This document shows, one piece after another, positions 25,443-34,235 of a DNA stretch of 57,570 nucleotides. The DNA lies in NCBI GenBank assembly GCA_937910685.1, contig CALEMP010000201.1:1-57570 (forward strand). Direction: 5' to 3'. The first letter of the stretch is position 1; each line of letters starts with the position of its first letter. The notes beneath the pieces were generated by a model, which ran no database searches, had not been told where the DNA came from, and worked only from the letters and a program-made list of their open reading frames with translations. Position numbers and translations under genes: made by a program. Origin of the DNA: an uncultured bacterium (GTDB taxonomy: Bacteria; Planctomycetota; UBA1135; GCA-002686595).

Positions 25443-25947
25443 GCACATTCTGCGTTCGATCACGAGTCACTCAAGCGATCAGACCGTGGCCCTAGGTGAA
25501 TGGCTCGGGCGCCATCTTCCCAAGGGCACGTGCCTGGCTCTGGACGGGGATTTGGGTGCGGGCAAGACGACCCTGACCCGGGGCGTTGGCCTTGGACTTG
25601 GTGGCTATCCCGTGAGCAGCCCTTCCTACACACTGCACGATCTGCACCAAGGAGGGCGGCTGACCCTCTCCCACTGCGATGCTTGGATGGAGGATCGTGA
25701 GGTGGCTTTTTTGGAAGATGGGGGGACCGAGTGGCTCCTGGGAGAGGGCATTTCTGTGGTGGAGTGGGCCGATCGAGTCAGTGAATGGCTGCCAAGTCCC
25801 CGGCTAGGGATTCGCCTTCTGCACCAAACCCCCTCGTCGCGCCTGTTGGAGTTCCGGGTTTTTGGGCCCGAGGGACCGCCTGAGGGCCTCTGTGCGGCCC
25901 TCATGGACCTGATCCGTGATTTACCCGAGTGCGGTGAATCCTCGTGA
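25432..25947 (+). CDS. tsaE: tRNA threonylcarbamoyladenosine biosynthesis ATPase TsaE
   Basis: A P-loop ATPase that cycles the TsaB-TsaD complex making t6A37 in ANN-decoding tRNAs. The 171-aa protein has Walker A GDLGAGKTTLTRG near residue 39, the SPSYTLHD switch-like segment near 62, HCDAW near 80 and VVEWADR near 108, the conserved WxE/WADR region of the family. The ATG overlaps the thiL stop by 11 bases. It is slightly longer than the usual 150 aa because of a C-terminal extension. TsaB and TsaD are not in the window. Confidence 0.93.
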   Translation: MVHEHILRSITSHSSDQTVALGEWLGRHLPKGTCLALDGDLGAGKTTLTRGVGLGLGGYPVSSPSYTLHDLHQGGRLTLSHCDAWMEDREVAFLEDGGTEWLLGEGISVVEWADRVSEWLPSPRLGIRLLHQTPSSRLLEFRVFGPEGPPEGLCAALMDLIRDLPECGESS

Positions 25948-26566
25948 ACCTCTTGCCGGCCCAGCCGTTGGGGAATTGTTGAGTGCCCCCAGCCAACCTG
26001 ACGAGGACCCCCTTCTGGCCCTCTCACAGGGTCGGACGGCACCCTTCGAAGCCTTTGTCCACACCCAGGCACCCCGCCTGGTGGGGTTCTTCCTGCGACT
26101 GGGAGCCCAGCGCCCCGAAGCAGAAGACCTCTGCCAAGATACCTTCCTCAAGATGTTCCAAAGCGCACAGAGCTACCGCCCCCAAGGCAAGCCCGAGGCC
26201 TATGCCCTGCGCATTGCGCGCAACGCGTGGATCGACCGCCGGCGCAGGGAAGCGATTCGCCCCTGGCACGCCCGTTACCAGACCCGGGATGAGCTCGAGG
26301 TGCAGCCCCACGACAGGTTGACTTCAAAAGAAACCAGCCCGCAAAGGGCCGCTTCAACCTTGGAGGAAATGGGACGTTTGCAGCAAGGGGTGGCGACTCT
26401 TCCGGACGGCCAGCGGGAGGTCTTTGAAATGGGCGTGTTGCAAGAAATGGGCTATGCGCAAATCAGCGAGCTGCTGCAGATCCCGGTGGGTACAGTCAAG
26501 TCACGCATGTTCAATGCGGTGCGGCGTCTGCGCGAGTTTTTAGGGGAGGGGGGTGATCACTCATGA
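25934..26566 (+). CDS. RNA polymerase ECF-type sigma factor
   Basis: A sigma-70 family, extracytoplasmic-function-type factor of about 210 aa. Region 2 covers about residues 35-105, with the APFEAFVHTQAPRLVGFF start, EAEDLCQDTFLKMF and LRIARNAWIDRRRR. Region 4 is near the C-terminus with LPDGQREVFEMGVLQEMGYAQISELLQIPVGTVKSRMFNAVRRLREFL, a clear helix-turn-helix. The start is uncertain: GTG 25934 is used, and GTG 25916 is also in frame. Both lie inside the end of tsaE. The next gene overlaps by 4 bases and is the likely anti-sigma partner. Confidence 0.9.
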   Translation: MNPREPLAGPAVGELLSAPSQPDEDPLLALSQGRTAPFEAFVHTQAPRLVGFFLRLGAQRPEAEDLCQDTFLKMFQSAQSYRPQGKPEAYALRIARNAWIDRRRREAIRPWHARYQTRDELEVQPHDRLTSKETSPQRAASTLEEMGRLQQGVATLPDGQREVFEMGVLQEMGYAQISELLQIPVGTVKSRMFNAVRRLREFLGEGGDHS

Positions 26567-27651
26567 CGGATTCCAAGCAACCGAAGAAGTCGATCCTTCC
26601 GGAAGATCTTTTGGCCGCGGCCATGGGCGAGACGGAACGTCAAGAAGTCTTGGAGCAGTGCTCCCCCGCAGAGCGTGAGGAGATCGCGGAATTAGAATCC
26701 TTTATGCGGCAATGCCGGGAATTGGAAGCCCAGGAATTAGAGCTCCAGCCCGTGCCGTCAGACCTCGCATCAAACCAGGAACAGGATTCTCGATCCTCGG
26801 ACCTGGTGGCCAAGATTCTGGCTCAAACCACCCGGGAAGACCTTTCCTTCAGGGGTGACCTGCGCTTGCTACGCTCCTTTGTGCGTGGCCGACTCCAGGA
26901 CTCACCCCTATTGCGCGCGGCGGCAGCGCTTTTGTTGTTGCAGCTGCTTTTCACCCCAGCGGTGTTGGCTTACTTGGCCTTGCGCCCGAGTAACCCCGAG
27001 CCCACCATGTACTTGCGCATCGAACAACCCCAGGATGCAGGCCTGCGGGATGCGGCCGAAGAATCCCTCGAAGCATTCTTGCCTGCGCGGGATTTGGATG
27101 GGGCCTTGGACGAGTTGTCCCGGGACCTTAGGCAGGATGAGGTGTTGGCCCTTGGACGTGACTTGCCTCAGCCTTTGGAATCTGGCGCGGGGGAAGAGCG
27201 TTTGGAGAACCAGGTCGTAGCCCAACGTTTGGATTCCCAGTCCCGTCGGGGCGATTTGTTGAACCTGGCTACGGCCGGCTGGGAGGATCCCCTGGTGCGT
27301 GCCCTTTCAGTGGAAGCTGCCCTCGATGTGCTCTCCCGTGGAAGCCTGGGGCCTGACCCCGAGGGGATCTTGATCTCCCTGCTGAAGGATTTGCCCGAGG
27401 CAGGCGAGCCCTTGGACCAGCGGCTCTTGGGCGCCGCCCTTGCACGGGTGGATGCTCATGGTTTACTGACCGAAGCCGGTCAGGTGCGTCTGGCAGAGAT
27501 GCGCCGCACTTCATCCCGTGATCCCCTGCTGGCCGCCGGACCCCGCGATGGTGGGCCCCTGGCCTCCGAATGGAAGCAAGCCCTGGCCAGGAGTTTGACC
27601 CGTCGGGGCATAGCCGAAGGTTCCGCGCGGCACCTTTGCGGTTCGGATTGA
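26563..27651 (+). CDS. Putative membrane anti-sigma factor
   Basis: A 362-aa protein starting in an ATGA overlap with the sigma gene. The N-terminal 60 residues (LPEDLLAAAMGETERQEVLEQ and a following acidic helix) resemble the short helical sigma-binding domain of anti-sigma factors, but the HxxxCxxC zinc motif is absent. A single transmembrane segment lies at about 122-142 (AAALLLLQLLFTPAVLAYLA). The 220-residue region after it is helical and Leu/Glu-rich with repeating Leu-Ser-Arg-Asp patterns and would be periplasmic. The pairing with a sigma factor is the main evidence for the role; the ligand or stress is unknown. Confidence 0.65.
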   Translation: MTDSKQPKKSILPEDLLAAAMGETERQEVLEQCSPAEREEIAELESFMRQCRELEAQELELQPVPSDLASNQEQDSRSSDLVAKILAQTTREDLSFRGDLRLLRSFVRGRLQDSPLLRAAAALLLLQLLFTPAVLAYLALRPSNPEPTMYLRIEQPQDAGLRDAAEESLEAFLPARDLDGALDELSRDLRQDEVLALGRDLPQPLESGAGEERLENQVVAQRLDSQSRRGDLLNLATAGWEDPLVRALSVEAALDVLSRGSLGPDPEGILISLLKDLPEAGEPLDQRLLGAALARVDAHGLLTEAGQVRLAEMRRTSSRDPLLAAGPRDGGPLASEWKQALARSLTRRGIAEGSARHLCGSD

Positions 27652-27715
27652 AGCCCTGGTCTCAGGGGCCAGGTTGAATCCTTTCCAGGCCCAGTGCCAT
27701 TCCGGTGAGCGGTTG

Positions 27716-27803
27716 TGCCCATTCCACCGGTGCGTTTTTGCCCGGTAAAAGATAGGCCCGTTTTGTGCGTTTCCCAGGTGACTTCCTGGGCTAGGAATGG
27801 GCA
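27716..27803 (+). other. Candidate three-way-junction RNA leader upstream of the TolC-like gene
   Basis: The 182-base gap holds nested inverted repeats. P1 pairs 27716-27725 with 27794-27803 (10 bp, core GCCCATTCC/GGAATGGGC). Inside it, P2 pairs 27726-27730 plus 27732-27733 with 27740-27746, leaving one bulged T and a GTTTTT loop. P3 pairs CCCAGG (27773-27778) with CCTGGG (27785-27790) around a 6-nt loop. P2 abuts P1 directly, giving a compact three-way-junction shape ending 30 bases before the next ATG. It could be a structured 5' leader, a terminator of the anti-sigma transcript, or chance; there is no T tract after P1. Confidence 0.4.
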
Positions 27804-27833
27804 GTACGCCCTCATTCACGCTAACCTGCGCCC

Positions 27834-29363
27834 ATGCAAGTGACCCTCTGCGGTAGCCTCTTTATCGGAAGCATCCTGTTTCCCCAAGATCTGTCTTCCA
27901 CCCAGCCCCAAGACCTGGCGGCGGCCCTGCTCGCCGGTCCCCGGAGCGATCACTCCTCGAGCTTGGACCTGACCCTTGATACGGCGGTGGAACTGGCCCT
28001 TAGGAGCAACCTTGGCCTACGCAAGGCAGTGCTAGAGGAGCGGGCGGCAGGCTTCGACCACCTGGGGTCCTGGGGTTCGTTTGACTGGGATATGACAACC
28101 CTCCTTTCTTACGGAGAGAGCGAGTCCCCGCCCAGCAACTCATTCGATGAAGGGCTGGCTTCGATTGACTCGAACATGGGCGTGGCCAACATGAGCTTGA
28201 ACCGCCCCCTTTCCACCGGCGGTAGTTTCAGTCTTGATTTCAACACAACCAGCCAAGTCACAAACAGTTCCTTTGCGGTAGGGGATGAATTCAATCGCAG
28301 TGCCCTGGGAGTGACTTATGTGCAGCCTCTTCTTCGGGGCGCCTGGGAAGATTACGCCACGGCGACCCAGCGGGAACGTCGCCTCGATTGGGTTACGGCC
28401 AGTGAATCCCGCAGGGGGGAGCGCCATGCGTTAATTGAAAGCGTACATAACGCCTATTGGGACCTTGTTGCCGCCCGTGAGCAGTGGCGAGTGGCGGCCA
28501 GTTCCTTGCGCCTGGGCCTTGAGTTGGTGGACAAGCGCAATCGGGAGTGGCAGGCGGGAGTCGGCACGGAGGTGGAGGTGCTGCAAGCGGAAGCGGAAAC
28601 CGCTACTCGGATTGAAGCCTTGCTCTTGGCGGAAAAAGATTTGGATAGCCGAGCGGATGAACTCAAGCTAATCCTGCTTGACGAGGGGGAGCACGCCCTT
28701 TGGGATCGCACGCTGATGCCTACCACGGGCTTGCCCGAGACGGTTTCATCGGAGGGCGTGGGGGATTGGGCCGACGCATTTGTCACCGCCATCGACCTTC
28801 GCAGTGATTTGCGCCAGCAGCGGATTGCGGTGGAGCGGGTTCACATATCCATGATACGTGCGCGTTCTGAAAGACTCTCGGGTTTAGACCTGGAGCTGCA
28901 AGCCAATAGTGATGGCCAGTCGGATTCGACCTCCGACTCCATCGACGACACTCTGGCATGGGATTTCCCGGGATGGTCGGCCAAGTTGACTTGGAACATG
29001 CCCATTGGCAACACCACTGCCACGCGAGCGGCCCAGGCGGCGGAAACGCGCATGAAGATCGCGAACCTGGAATACGACCGACTCGAAATGTCGGTCCTTG
29101 CGGAGGTGCGGGCCGCGGTCCGGGATTTGCTCTATCGCACCGAAGCCGTGCGCGCCGCGGTGAGCAGCTTGACCCTCGATAGGCGACAATTTGAGGCGGA
29201 GCAGCTTCGCTACGACGAAGGCCTTTCCACCAACTACCAGGTTTTGGAATTCCAGCGGGACTTTGTTGAGGCCCGACGCAACGAACTCCAATCCAGGGTG
29301 GAGTACGTCAAGGCCCAGGCCCGTTTGCTTGCTGTCCAGGGCGCCCTCGACGGGGATAATTAA
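27834..29363 (+). CDS. TolC-like outer-membrane efflux protein
   Basis: A 509-aa protein with the OEP duplicated helical-hairpin pattern: LDLTLDTAVELALRSNLGLRKAVLEERAA near the start of repeat 1, GVTYVQPLLRGAW in the beta region, and long heptad-rich helices near residues 195-290 and 395-505. The helical segment VHNAYWDLVAAREQWRVA and the later VEYVKAQARLLAVQGAL are typical of TolC trimer barrels. The N-terminus is hydrophobic and may be a signal sequence, though weak. No inner-membrane transporter or adaptor gene is adjacent, so its export partner is unknown. It is followed after one base by the HEAT gene, suggesting one operon. Confidence 0.82.
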   Translation: MQVTLCGSLFIGSILFPQDLSSTQPQDLAAALLAGPRSDHSSSLDLTLDTAVELALRSNLGLRKAVLEERAAGFDHLGSWGSFDWDMTTLLSYGESESPPSNSFDEGLASIDSNMGVANMSLNRPLSTGGSFSLDFNTTSQVTNSSFAVGDEFNRSALGVTYVQPLLRGAWEDYATATQRERRLDWVTASESRRGERHALIESVHNAYWDLVAAREQWRVAASSLRLGLELVDKRNREWQAGVGTEVEVLQAEAETATRIEALLLAEKDLDSRADELKLILLDEGEHALWDRTLMPTTGLPETVSSEGVGDWADAFVTAIDLRSDLRQQRIAVERVHISMIRARSERLSGLDLELQANSDGQSDSTSDSIDDTLAWDFPGWSAKLTWNMPIGNTTATRAAQAAETRMKIANLEYDRLEMSVLAEVRAAVRDLLYRTEAVRAAVSSLTLDRRQFEAEQLRYDEGLSTNYQVLEFQRDFVEARRNELQSRVEYVKAQARLLAVQGALDGDN

Positions 29364-29364
29364 T

Positions 29365-31068
29365 ATGAGTGAGAAAATCGAAAAGCGTATGGGCGCCCGT
29401 TGGCCTGCTGTTGTGATGTTGGTGGTGATTGGCCTGATGGCCTGGCGTGGCTGGAATACCACCGACCCCATCCCCGTGTCCCTCGAGCATGAACTGCAGC
29501 AGGATGTGCGGATTCGGCGCTTGACCGATGAGTGTTTCATCGGGCTCCCATTCCAGGGGGACACCTCGAACATGATCCCTGTGCTGGTTTCCAAGCTTGA
29601 AATGGGTACCCGTGAACCTCTCCAGGCAGCTACCCGGGAACTCGCTGCCATCGGGGCAGAAGCGGTGCCAGAGTTGCGGCGTTTGTTTGATCAATGCGCT
29701 TCGGATCCTTTTCTTCAAGGGGTTCTTAAGAACGTGGTGGAGGTCTGCGCCCTGATGGATGATCCCGCAGGTCTGACCATCTTGCGCAGCGGGATGGACC
29801 ACGCGGCGGACCCTCTGCGCATGGCGGCGGCAGATGGAATGACCCGCCACGGAATGCCCGAGGATTACGGTAATGTTTTCCGTTGGATGGACAACAGCCG
29901 GAACCCGTCCACCAAGATCTCGTTCTGCAAGGCTTTGTACGCGATGGATCCCGACCGCTTTTTGGCCGACGCCCTCAAGTGGTTGCAGATGGGACACCAT
30001 GCGGATTTGTATGCCCAGTTCTGCATGCATGTGACACTGGTGACGGATCCCGAGCTCGCCGTGGCTTTTGGTAAGGCCGCGGATTTTCACGATGTGACCC
30101 CTTCCACGAGGCTCTATCTCATTGCCCCGGCTGCGGCCCAGGGCGATCAAATTCTGATGGAGGAGCTGCTCTCCATTGCCCAGGGTGAACACCCACGGCT
30201 GGCGGCCATGGCTCTTGATGCCCTGGGCCGCGTGGGCCTGGACGCCCCGGCCGAAGAGGCCCTGTTGCACGACCAACGACTTGAGGTTCGCCTGGGGGCC
30301 GTGGGCGTGATCCGTAGTATCAGAGATGTGGACAGGCGCGCCCAATTATTGCGCTTAGGCCTTGCGGATCCCGCGGTCGAAGTGCGAGATCTTTGCCTGA
30401 CTGGGTTGCTCTTGATGGGGGACCCAGAAGCCCGTCAGCATGCCCTGCAACTCTTGCGAGGCACCGACGGTGAACGGACAGCGGGCATCCAGCGCTTGCG
30501 CGCAGCTTGGGGGGCGAACCCTGAAGCTGTGTCGGAGGCTCTCGTCTTGCTCAAGGAGGAACTTGCCGCCAATCCTCAACGGGCGCGTCACCTGTCCTTG
30601 ATTCAATCCGTGGCCATGATCCCGTCCCAGGATGCGGTGGATCTGCTCTGGGCAGCGGAAAGTTCCCTGGCTGGCCGGGTTAAGGGCCAGTCCTCTTTCC
30701 GCTATCTGTGCGGCCAAATCTGGAATACCGGCCCCATCGGCCAGGCATTCCTACGGGACCAACTCATCCATGAGTCCGAACCATTGCGGCGCCTCGCTCT
30801 GATCGAGTGGATTTGGCAAGACCATTCGGACCAGAGTCGTGAGGTCCTGCTGGAGGCCATGCTGAACGAGCCCGCAGGGGCAGACCCCATTGCTCGTCCC
30901 TACGAGGTGCTCTACCTTGCGGACCGCCTGGCGGTTATGGGGCCTGCCTCCCGGATGGCCCCCCGAATCGAATGGGTCTACAAGGAAACCACTCATATTG
31001 TCGTTCGCCCGGCTCTACAATGCCTGCTGTGGCAGTGGTATGGCGATATGCGTTTCATGCGCGAGTGA
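29365..31068 (+). CDS. Membrane-anchored HEAT-repeat protein
   Basis: A 567-aa protein starting one base after the TolC gene. Residues 14-27 form a transmembrane or signal anchor (VVMLVVIGLMAWRG). The rest is a series of helical pairs of HEAT/armadillo type, for example AAADGMTRHGMPEDYGNV, AAMALDALGRVGLD, RLGAVGVIRSIRDVD and VRDLCLTGLLLMGDPEA. These form solenoid scaffolds for protein-protein binding, here likely in the periplasm. The operon position suggests it works with the TolC-like protein or the downstream lipoprotein. No enzymatic motif is seen. The frame extends 58 codons upstream into the TolC gene and was trimmed. Confidence 0.75.
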   Translation: MSEKIEKRMGARWPAVVMLVVIGLMAWRGWNTTDPIPVSLEHELQQDVRIRRLTDECFIGLPFQGDTSNMIPVLVSKLEMGTREPLQAATRELAAIGAEAVPELRRLFDQCASDPFLQGVLKNVVEVCALMDDPAGLTILRSGMDHAADPLRMAAADGMTRHGMPEDYGNVFRWMDNSRNPSTKISFCKALYAMDPDRFLADALKWLQMGHHADLYAQFCMHVTLVTDPELAVAFGKAADFHDVTPSTRLYLIAPAAAQGDQILMEELLSIAQGEHPRLAAMALDALGRVGLDAPAEEALLHDQRLEVRLGAVGVIRSIRDVDRRAQLLRLGLADPAVEVRDLCLTGLLLMGDPEARQHALQLLRGTDGERTAGIQRLRAAWGANPEAVSEALVLLKEELAANPQRARHLSLIQSVAMIPSQDAVDLLWAAESSLAGRVKGQSSFRYLCGQIWNTGPIGQAFLRDQLIHESEPLRRLALIEWIWQDHSDQSREVLLEAMLNEPAGADPIARPYEVLYLADRLAVMGPASRMAPRIEWVYKETTHIVVRPALQCLLWQWYGDMRFMRE

Positions 31069-31085
31069 TCCGTCCCGTATGCCGT

Positions 31086-34000
31086 ATGCACCCCATGCGA
31101 CAGCTCATCCTCATCCCCCTCATACTGGCCATCAGTACCGGCTGTAGCGACGACGGGGGAAAACCTCAGGTCGATCCCGGCGGCTCCAGCACCCAAGAAG
31201 CCACGGAGTCCCAACGCCCGGTGGCTCCTGCACGCCTTTTTGCCGACAGCCTGGCCAGTTTCAAGGCTTCTTGGGATGACCTGAGGGCCCGCTTGGATCC
31301 GGGCCCGCGGGGAGACCAGTGGCAATCCGAAGCCGTTGCTGAACGCAGCGAGGACGCCCTCAAATACCTTTTGGGTGAGATCCTTGCGGAGCGCCCCGAG
31401 AACCTCACGGGTCTCATGGGCGGTCGCTTCACCACAGCTTGCTCCATCGTGCCCACGGAATGGGCCGCAGTCGGCCCCCTAGGGGATCTCTCCGTGCGTG
31501 AAGGGAACGGAAGTGGGTCGTTTGGTGCGGAAGAAGTCCTAGGCCTCTTCACTGACTTGCTCCAGCCCTGGCAACCGGCCACGGCGCGCATCATGGTCCA
31601 TTGCTTGCAGGTGAAACCTCTCGGTGACGCGATCTGGCAGACCACCTTGCGAGTCAGGATTGGCGGCATCACTAATGACCCAACGCGCCCCAATGAATCT
31701 CTGCAACGTGACGTGACGGTGGCCATGAATTGGCGCTTCGCCCGACGTTTCTTGCTCTTGGGCATTGTGTCGAGCCACTTGCAAGAGACCCGTTTGGAAA
31801 CGCCGATCTACCAGGAAATCACGGGGGCTTCCCTGGCAGGGACTTCCATTGGGGGCGCGGCCAATCTTCAGGGTGCCGTAGAACACACACGTCGCATGGA
31901 TGTGCAGGTGGCTGCCTCGGCGGTGGCCCTTGGGATGCACGGAATTGGAGTAGGGGACCTGAATGGCGACGGTCTTGAGGACCTCTACGTGGGACGCCAC
32001 TCTGGAACTCCAAATCACTATTTGCTTGCCCAAGCAAGTGGCGGATTTGTGGATGCCCCGGCCGGTCACGGGGCCGATATTCTTGAGGACACCGCAGGTG
32101 TTCTGGTGTGTGATCTCGATGGGGACGGTGCGCGGGATTTGATCCTGGGAATTTTCGATTCTGTTGTGGTGCTTTGGAACGATGGCCAAGGGCGTTTCCC
32201 TACTCACACGGCCCTCGAAGGCGAGGGCGGTGCGCAGGTTTACTCGATCGTGGCGGGCGATGCGGATGGAGATGGGGATCTGGACCTCTACGACACTCGC
32301 TATCACCGGGGAGACCACCAAGCCAGTCCGCCCCTGCCCTATCACGATGCCCAGAACGGGGCTGAAAACCACTACTGGCGCAATGATGGGGATCACGCGT
32401 TCTCGGACCAGACTGCGCAGGTTGGTCTTGGACAAGGCAATGATCGTTACAGTTTAGCGGCCCTTTGGCATGACCTCGATGGGGATGGGGATCTGGACCT
32501 TTATGTGACCAATGACTTTGGGCGCAACAACCTTTATCGCAATGAAGGCGGCAAGTTCAAGGACGTGGCGGCAGTGACCGGCGGCCTCGACATGGCTGCG
32601 GGCATGGGGGTTTCTGCTGCAGATGTGAATCGCGATGGGTTCAGCGACCTCTACATATCGAATATGTGGTCTGCAGCTGGTTCACGAGTCACCCGGGAAG
32701 ATCGCTTCATGCAACGCCACCCGGAGGCAGTGCGCCGCTTGTACAACCACCACGCCGCTGGCAACACCCTTCTCTTGGGTAGTGGAGTAGGCAAGTTCGA
32801 GGATGCATCCATTGCCATGGGGCTTTCACCCGGAGGCTGGTCCTGGGGCTCGATCCTGATGGACTTTGACAACGATGGGTGGAGTGATGCCTTTGTGCCC
32901 AATGGTTTCACCACCATGTGGACCGACAAGGAAGCGGCCAGCTATTTTTGGCGCGTGGTGGTGGAATCTTCTCCCGCCGCCGGACCAATCAGCCAAGAGT
33001 ACCAGCGCAACTGGCAATTTCTAACCCACCTGGGCCAAGTAGAGGGCTGGTCGCTTGCGGGCAATGAACCCAATCATGCCTACTGGAACGTCCGTGGGCG
33101 TTTTGTGGACGTCAGTGCTGCCCTGGGGTTGGATCACGTGGAAGACGGGCGTTCGGCCGTAGCCATGGATTTGGATGGGGATGGCCGGCTGGATCTGGTC
33201 ACTAAGAACCGTACCGCTCCTCTGCTGCGTGTGATGCGCAACACACATCAATCCCCAGGACATTTCGTCAGCATTGAGCTCGTGGGTCAGGCCCCGAACA
33301 CTGAGGGCGTGGGTGCAGAGGTCACGGTGAAGGCCTCGGGTCACAGCAACACCCGTACGGTTCACGCGGGGGAAGGCTATTTGGCCTCGGGGAGCAAACG
33401 TCTGCACTTTGGGCTGGGATCTGCCCAGGAAATTCAAGGGGTCCGGGTGCGTTGGCCCAACGGGCAAGTTCAGGAGTACGGACCAGTTCCTTTGGACCAG
33501 ATGCTGCGTCTGCATCAGGACGGCCGGGTGCTCGAAGGCACCTCGGCCTCGCCAAAAGCCGTGACTCAAGCTGCGCGAATTGCTGATGGGTTACGTCCCC
33601 GCCGTTCCCGTGTCCCCCTGTTGGTGACGATCCCCTGGAGCGGTTGGAAGTTGCCGCGATTTGAAGGTCCAAGCATTGAAACCGGGTCGACCGAAGGTCC
33701 CATGGCTGTGGTGGCCTGGGCTGGTTGGGACGATCCTTCACGGGAGTTGCTGCGGGAATTCGCGGCGCAGCAGTCGCGGCTTGAGGCGGGTAATATTCAC
33801 GTGCACCCAGTATCCCTCGATGAGCCCCAGGCTATGGACTGGATTCGCGGGGACATGGAAGAGTCGGGCCTGTCGGAACTGGGTGGCCGCGCAGACACGC
33901 GCTTCCGGGGACTCGTGGATGTTCTAGTGGGGCTAACCATTGGACCCTATGAGAAACTTGAGCTGCCGATCGTGGTTCTGTTCGATGCGGAAGGGCGTGT

Positions 34001-34235
34001 GGCCGTGTTGCATCTTGGTCCCGATGTCTCCGCAGATGCGGTTTTACAAGACTTGGAAGCCATGGGCAACGAACCTCTGGGCCGTTACCCGACGCGCTTG
34101 AGCGGCGGCCATTGGTTGCGCATTCATCCCGAGCGCCCCCTCGAAGCGATTGCGGGTTATCTCGAGCGCAACGGGGAAACCGATTTGGCCCGTAGCGTGA
34201 AGTCGGATCTCGAAGATTCGAAGCAGAAAGACTAA
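31086..34235 (+). CDS. FG-GAP/VCBS-ASPIC (UnbV) lipoprotein with redoxin-like C-terminus
   Basis: A 1049-aa exported protein with a short signal and lipobox ISTGC (lipid-Cys20, or 17 from the next ATG). Residues about 285-700 carry FG-GAP/VCBS calcium-binding repeats with DLNGDGLEDLYVG, DLDGDGARDLILG, DADGDGDLDLYD and DVNRDGFSDLYIS motifs, the beta-propeller seen in integrin-like proteins. An ASPIC/UnbV domain follows at about 735-815 (GVGAEVTVKASG to VRVRWPNGQ). The last 180 residues resemble a thioredoxin/redoxin fold (VVAWAGW, LPIVVLFDAEGRVAVLHLG) but lack a CxxC. It starts 17 bases after the HEAT gene. A surface binding or scaffold role is likely; the redoxin-like part is probably not a redox enzyme. 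Confidence 0.83.
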   Translation: MHPMRQLILIPLILAISTGCSDDGGKPQVDPGGSSTQEATESQRPVAPARLFADSLASFKASWDDLRARLDPGPRGDQWQSEAVAERSEDALKYLLGEILAERPENLTGLMGGRFTTACSIVPTEWAAVGPLGDLSVREGNGSGSFGAEEVLGLFTDLLQPWQPATARIMVHCLQVKPLGDAIWQTTLRVRIGGITNDPTRPNESLQRDVTVAMNWRFARRFLLLGIVSSHLQETRLETPIYQEITGASLAGTSIGGAANLQGAVEHTRRMDVQVAASAVALGMHGIGVGDLNGDGLEDLYVGRHSGTPNHYLLAQASGGFVDAPAGHGADILEDTAGVLVCDLDGDGARDLILGIFDSVVVLWNDGQGRFPTHTALEGEGGAQVYSIVAGDADGDGDLDLYDTRYHRGDHQASPPLPYHDAQNGAENHYWRNDGDHAFSDQTAQVGLGQGNDRYSLAALWHDLDGDGDLDLYVTNDFGRNNLYRNEGGKFKDVAAVTGGLDMAAGMGVSAADVNRDGFSDLYISNMWSAAGSRVTREDRFMQRHPEAVRRLYNHHAAGNTLLLGSGVGKFEDASIAMGLSPGGWSWGSILMDFDNDGWSDAFVPNGFTTMWTDKEAASYFWRVVVESSPAAGPISQEYQRNWQFLTHLGQVEGWSLAGNEPNHAYWNVRGRFVDVSAALGLDHVEDGRSAVAMDLDGDGRLDLVTKNRTAPLLRVMRNTHQSPGHFVSIELVGQAPNTEGVGAEVTVKASGHSNTRTVHAGEGYLASGSKRLHFGLGSAQEIQGVRVRWPNGQVQEYGPVPLDQMLRLHQDGRVLEGTSASPKAVTQAARIADGLRPRRSRVPLLVTIPWSGWKLPRFEGPSIETGSTEGPMAVVAWAGWDDPSRELLREFAAQQSRLEAGNIHVHPVSLDEPQAMDWIRGDMEESGLSELGGRADTRFRGLVDVLVGLTIGPYEKLELPIVVLFDAEGRVAVLHLGPDVSADAVLQDLEAMGNEPLGRYPTRLSGGHWLRIHPERPLEAIAGYLERNGETDLARSVKSDLEDSKQKD

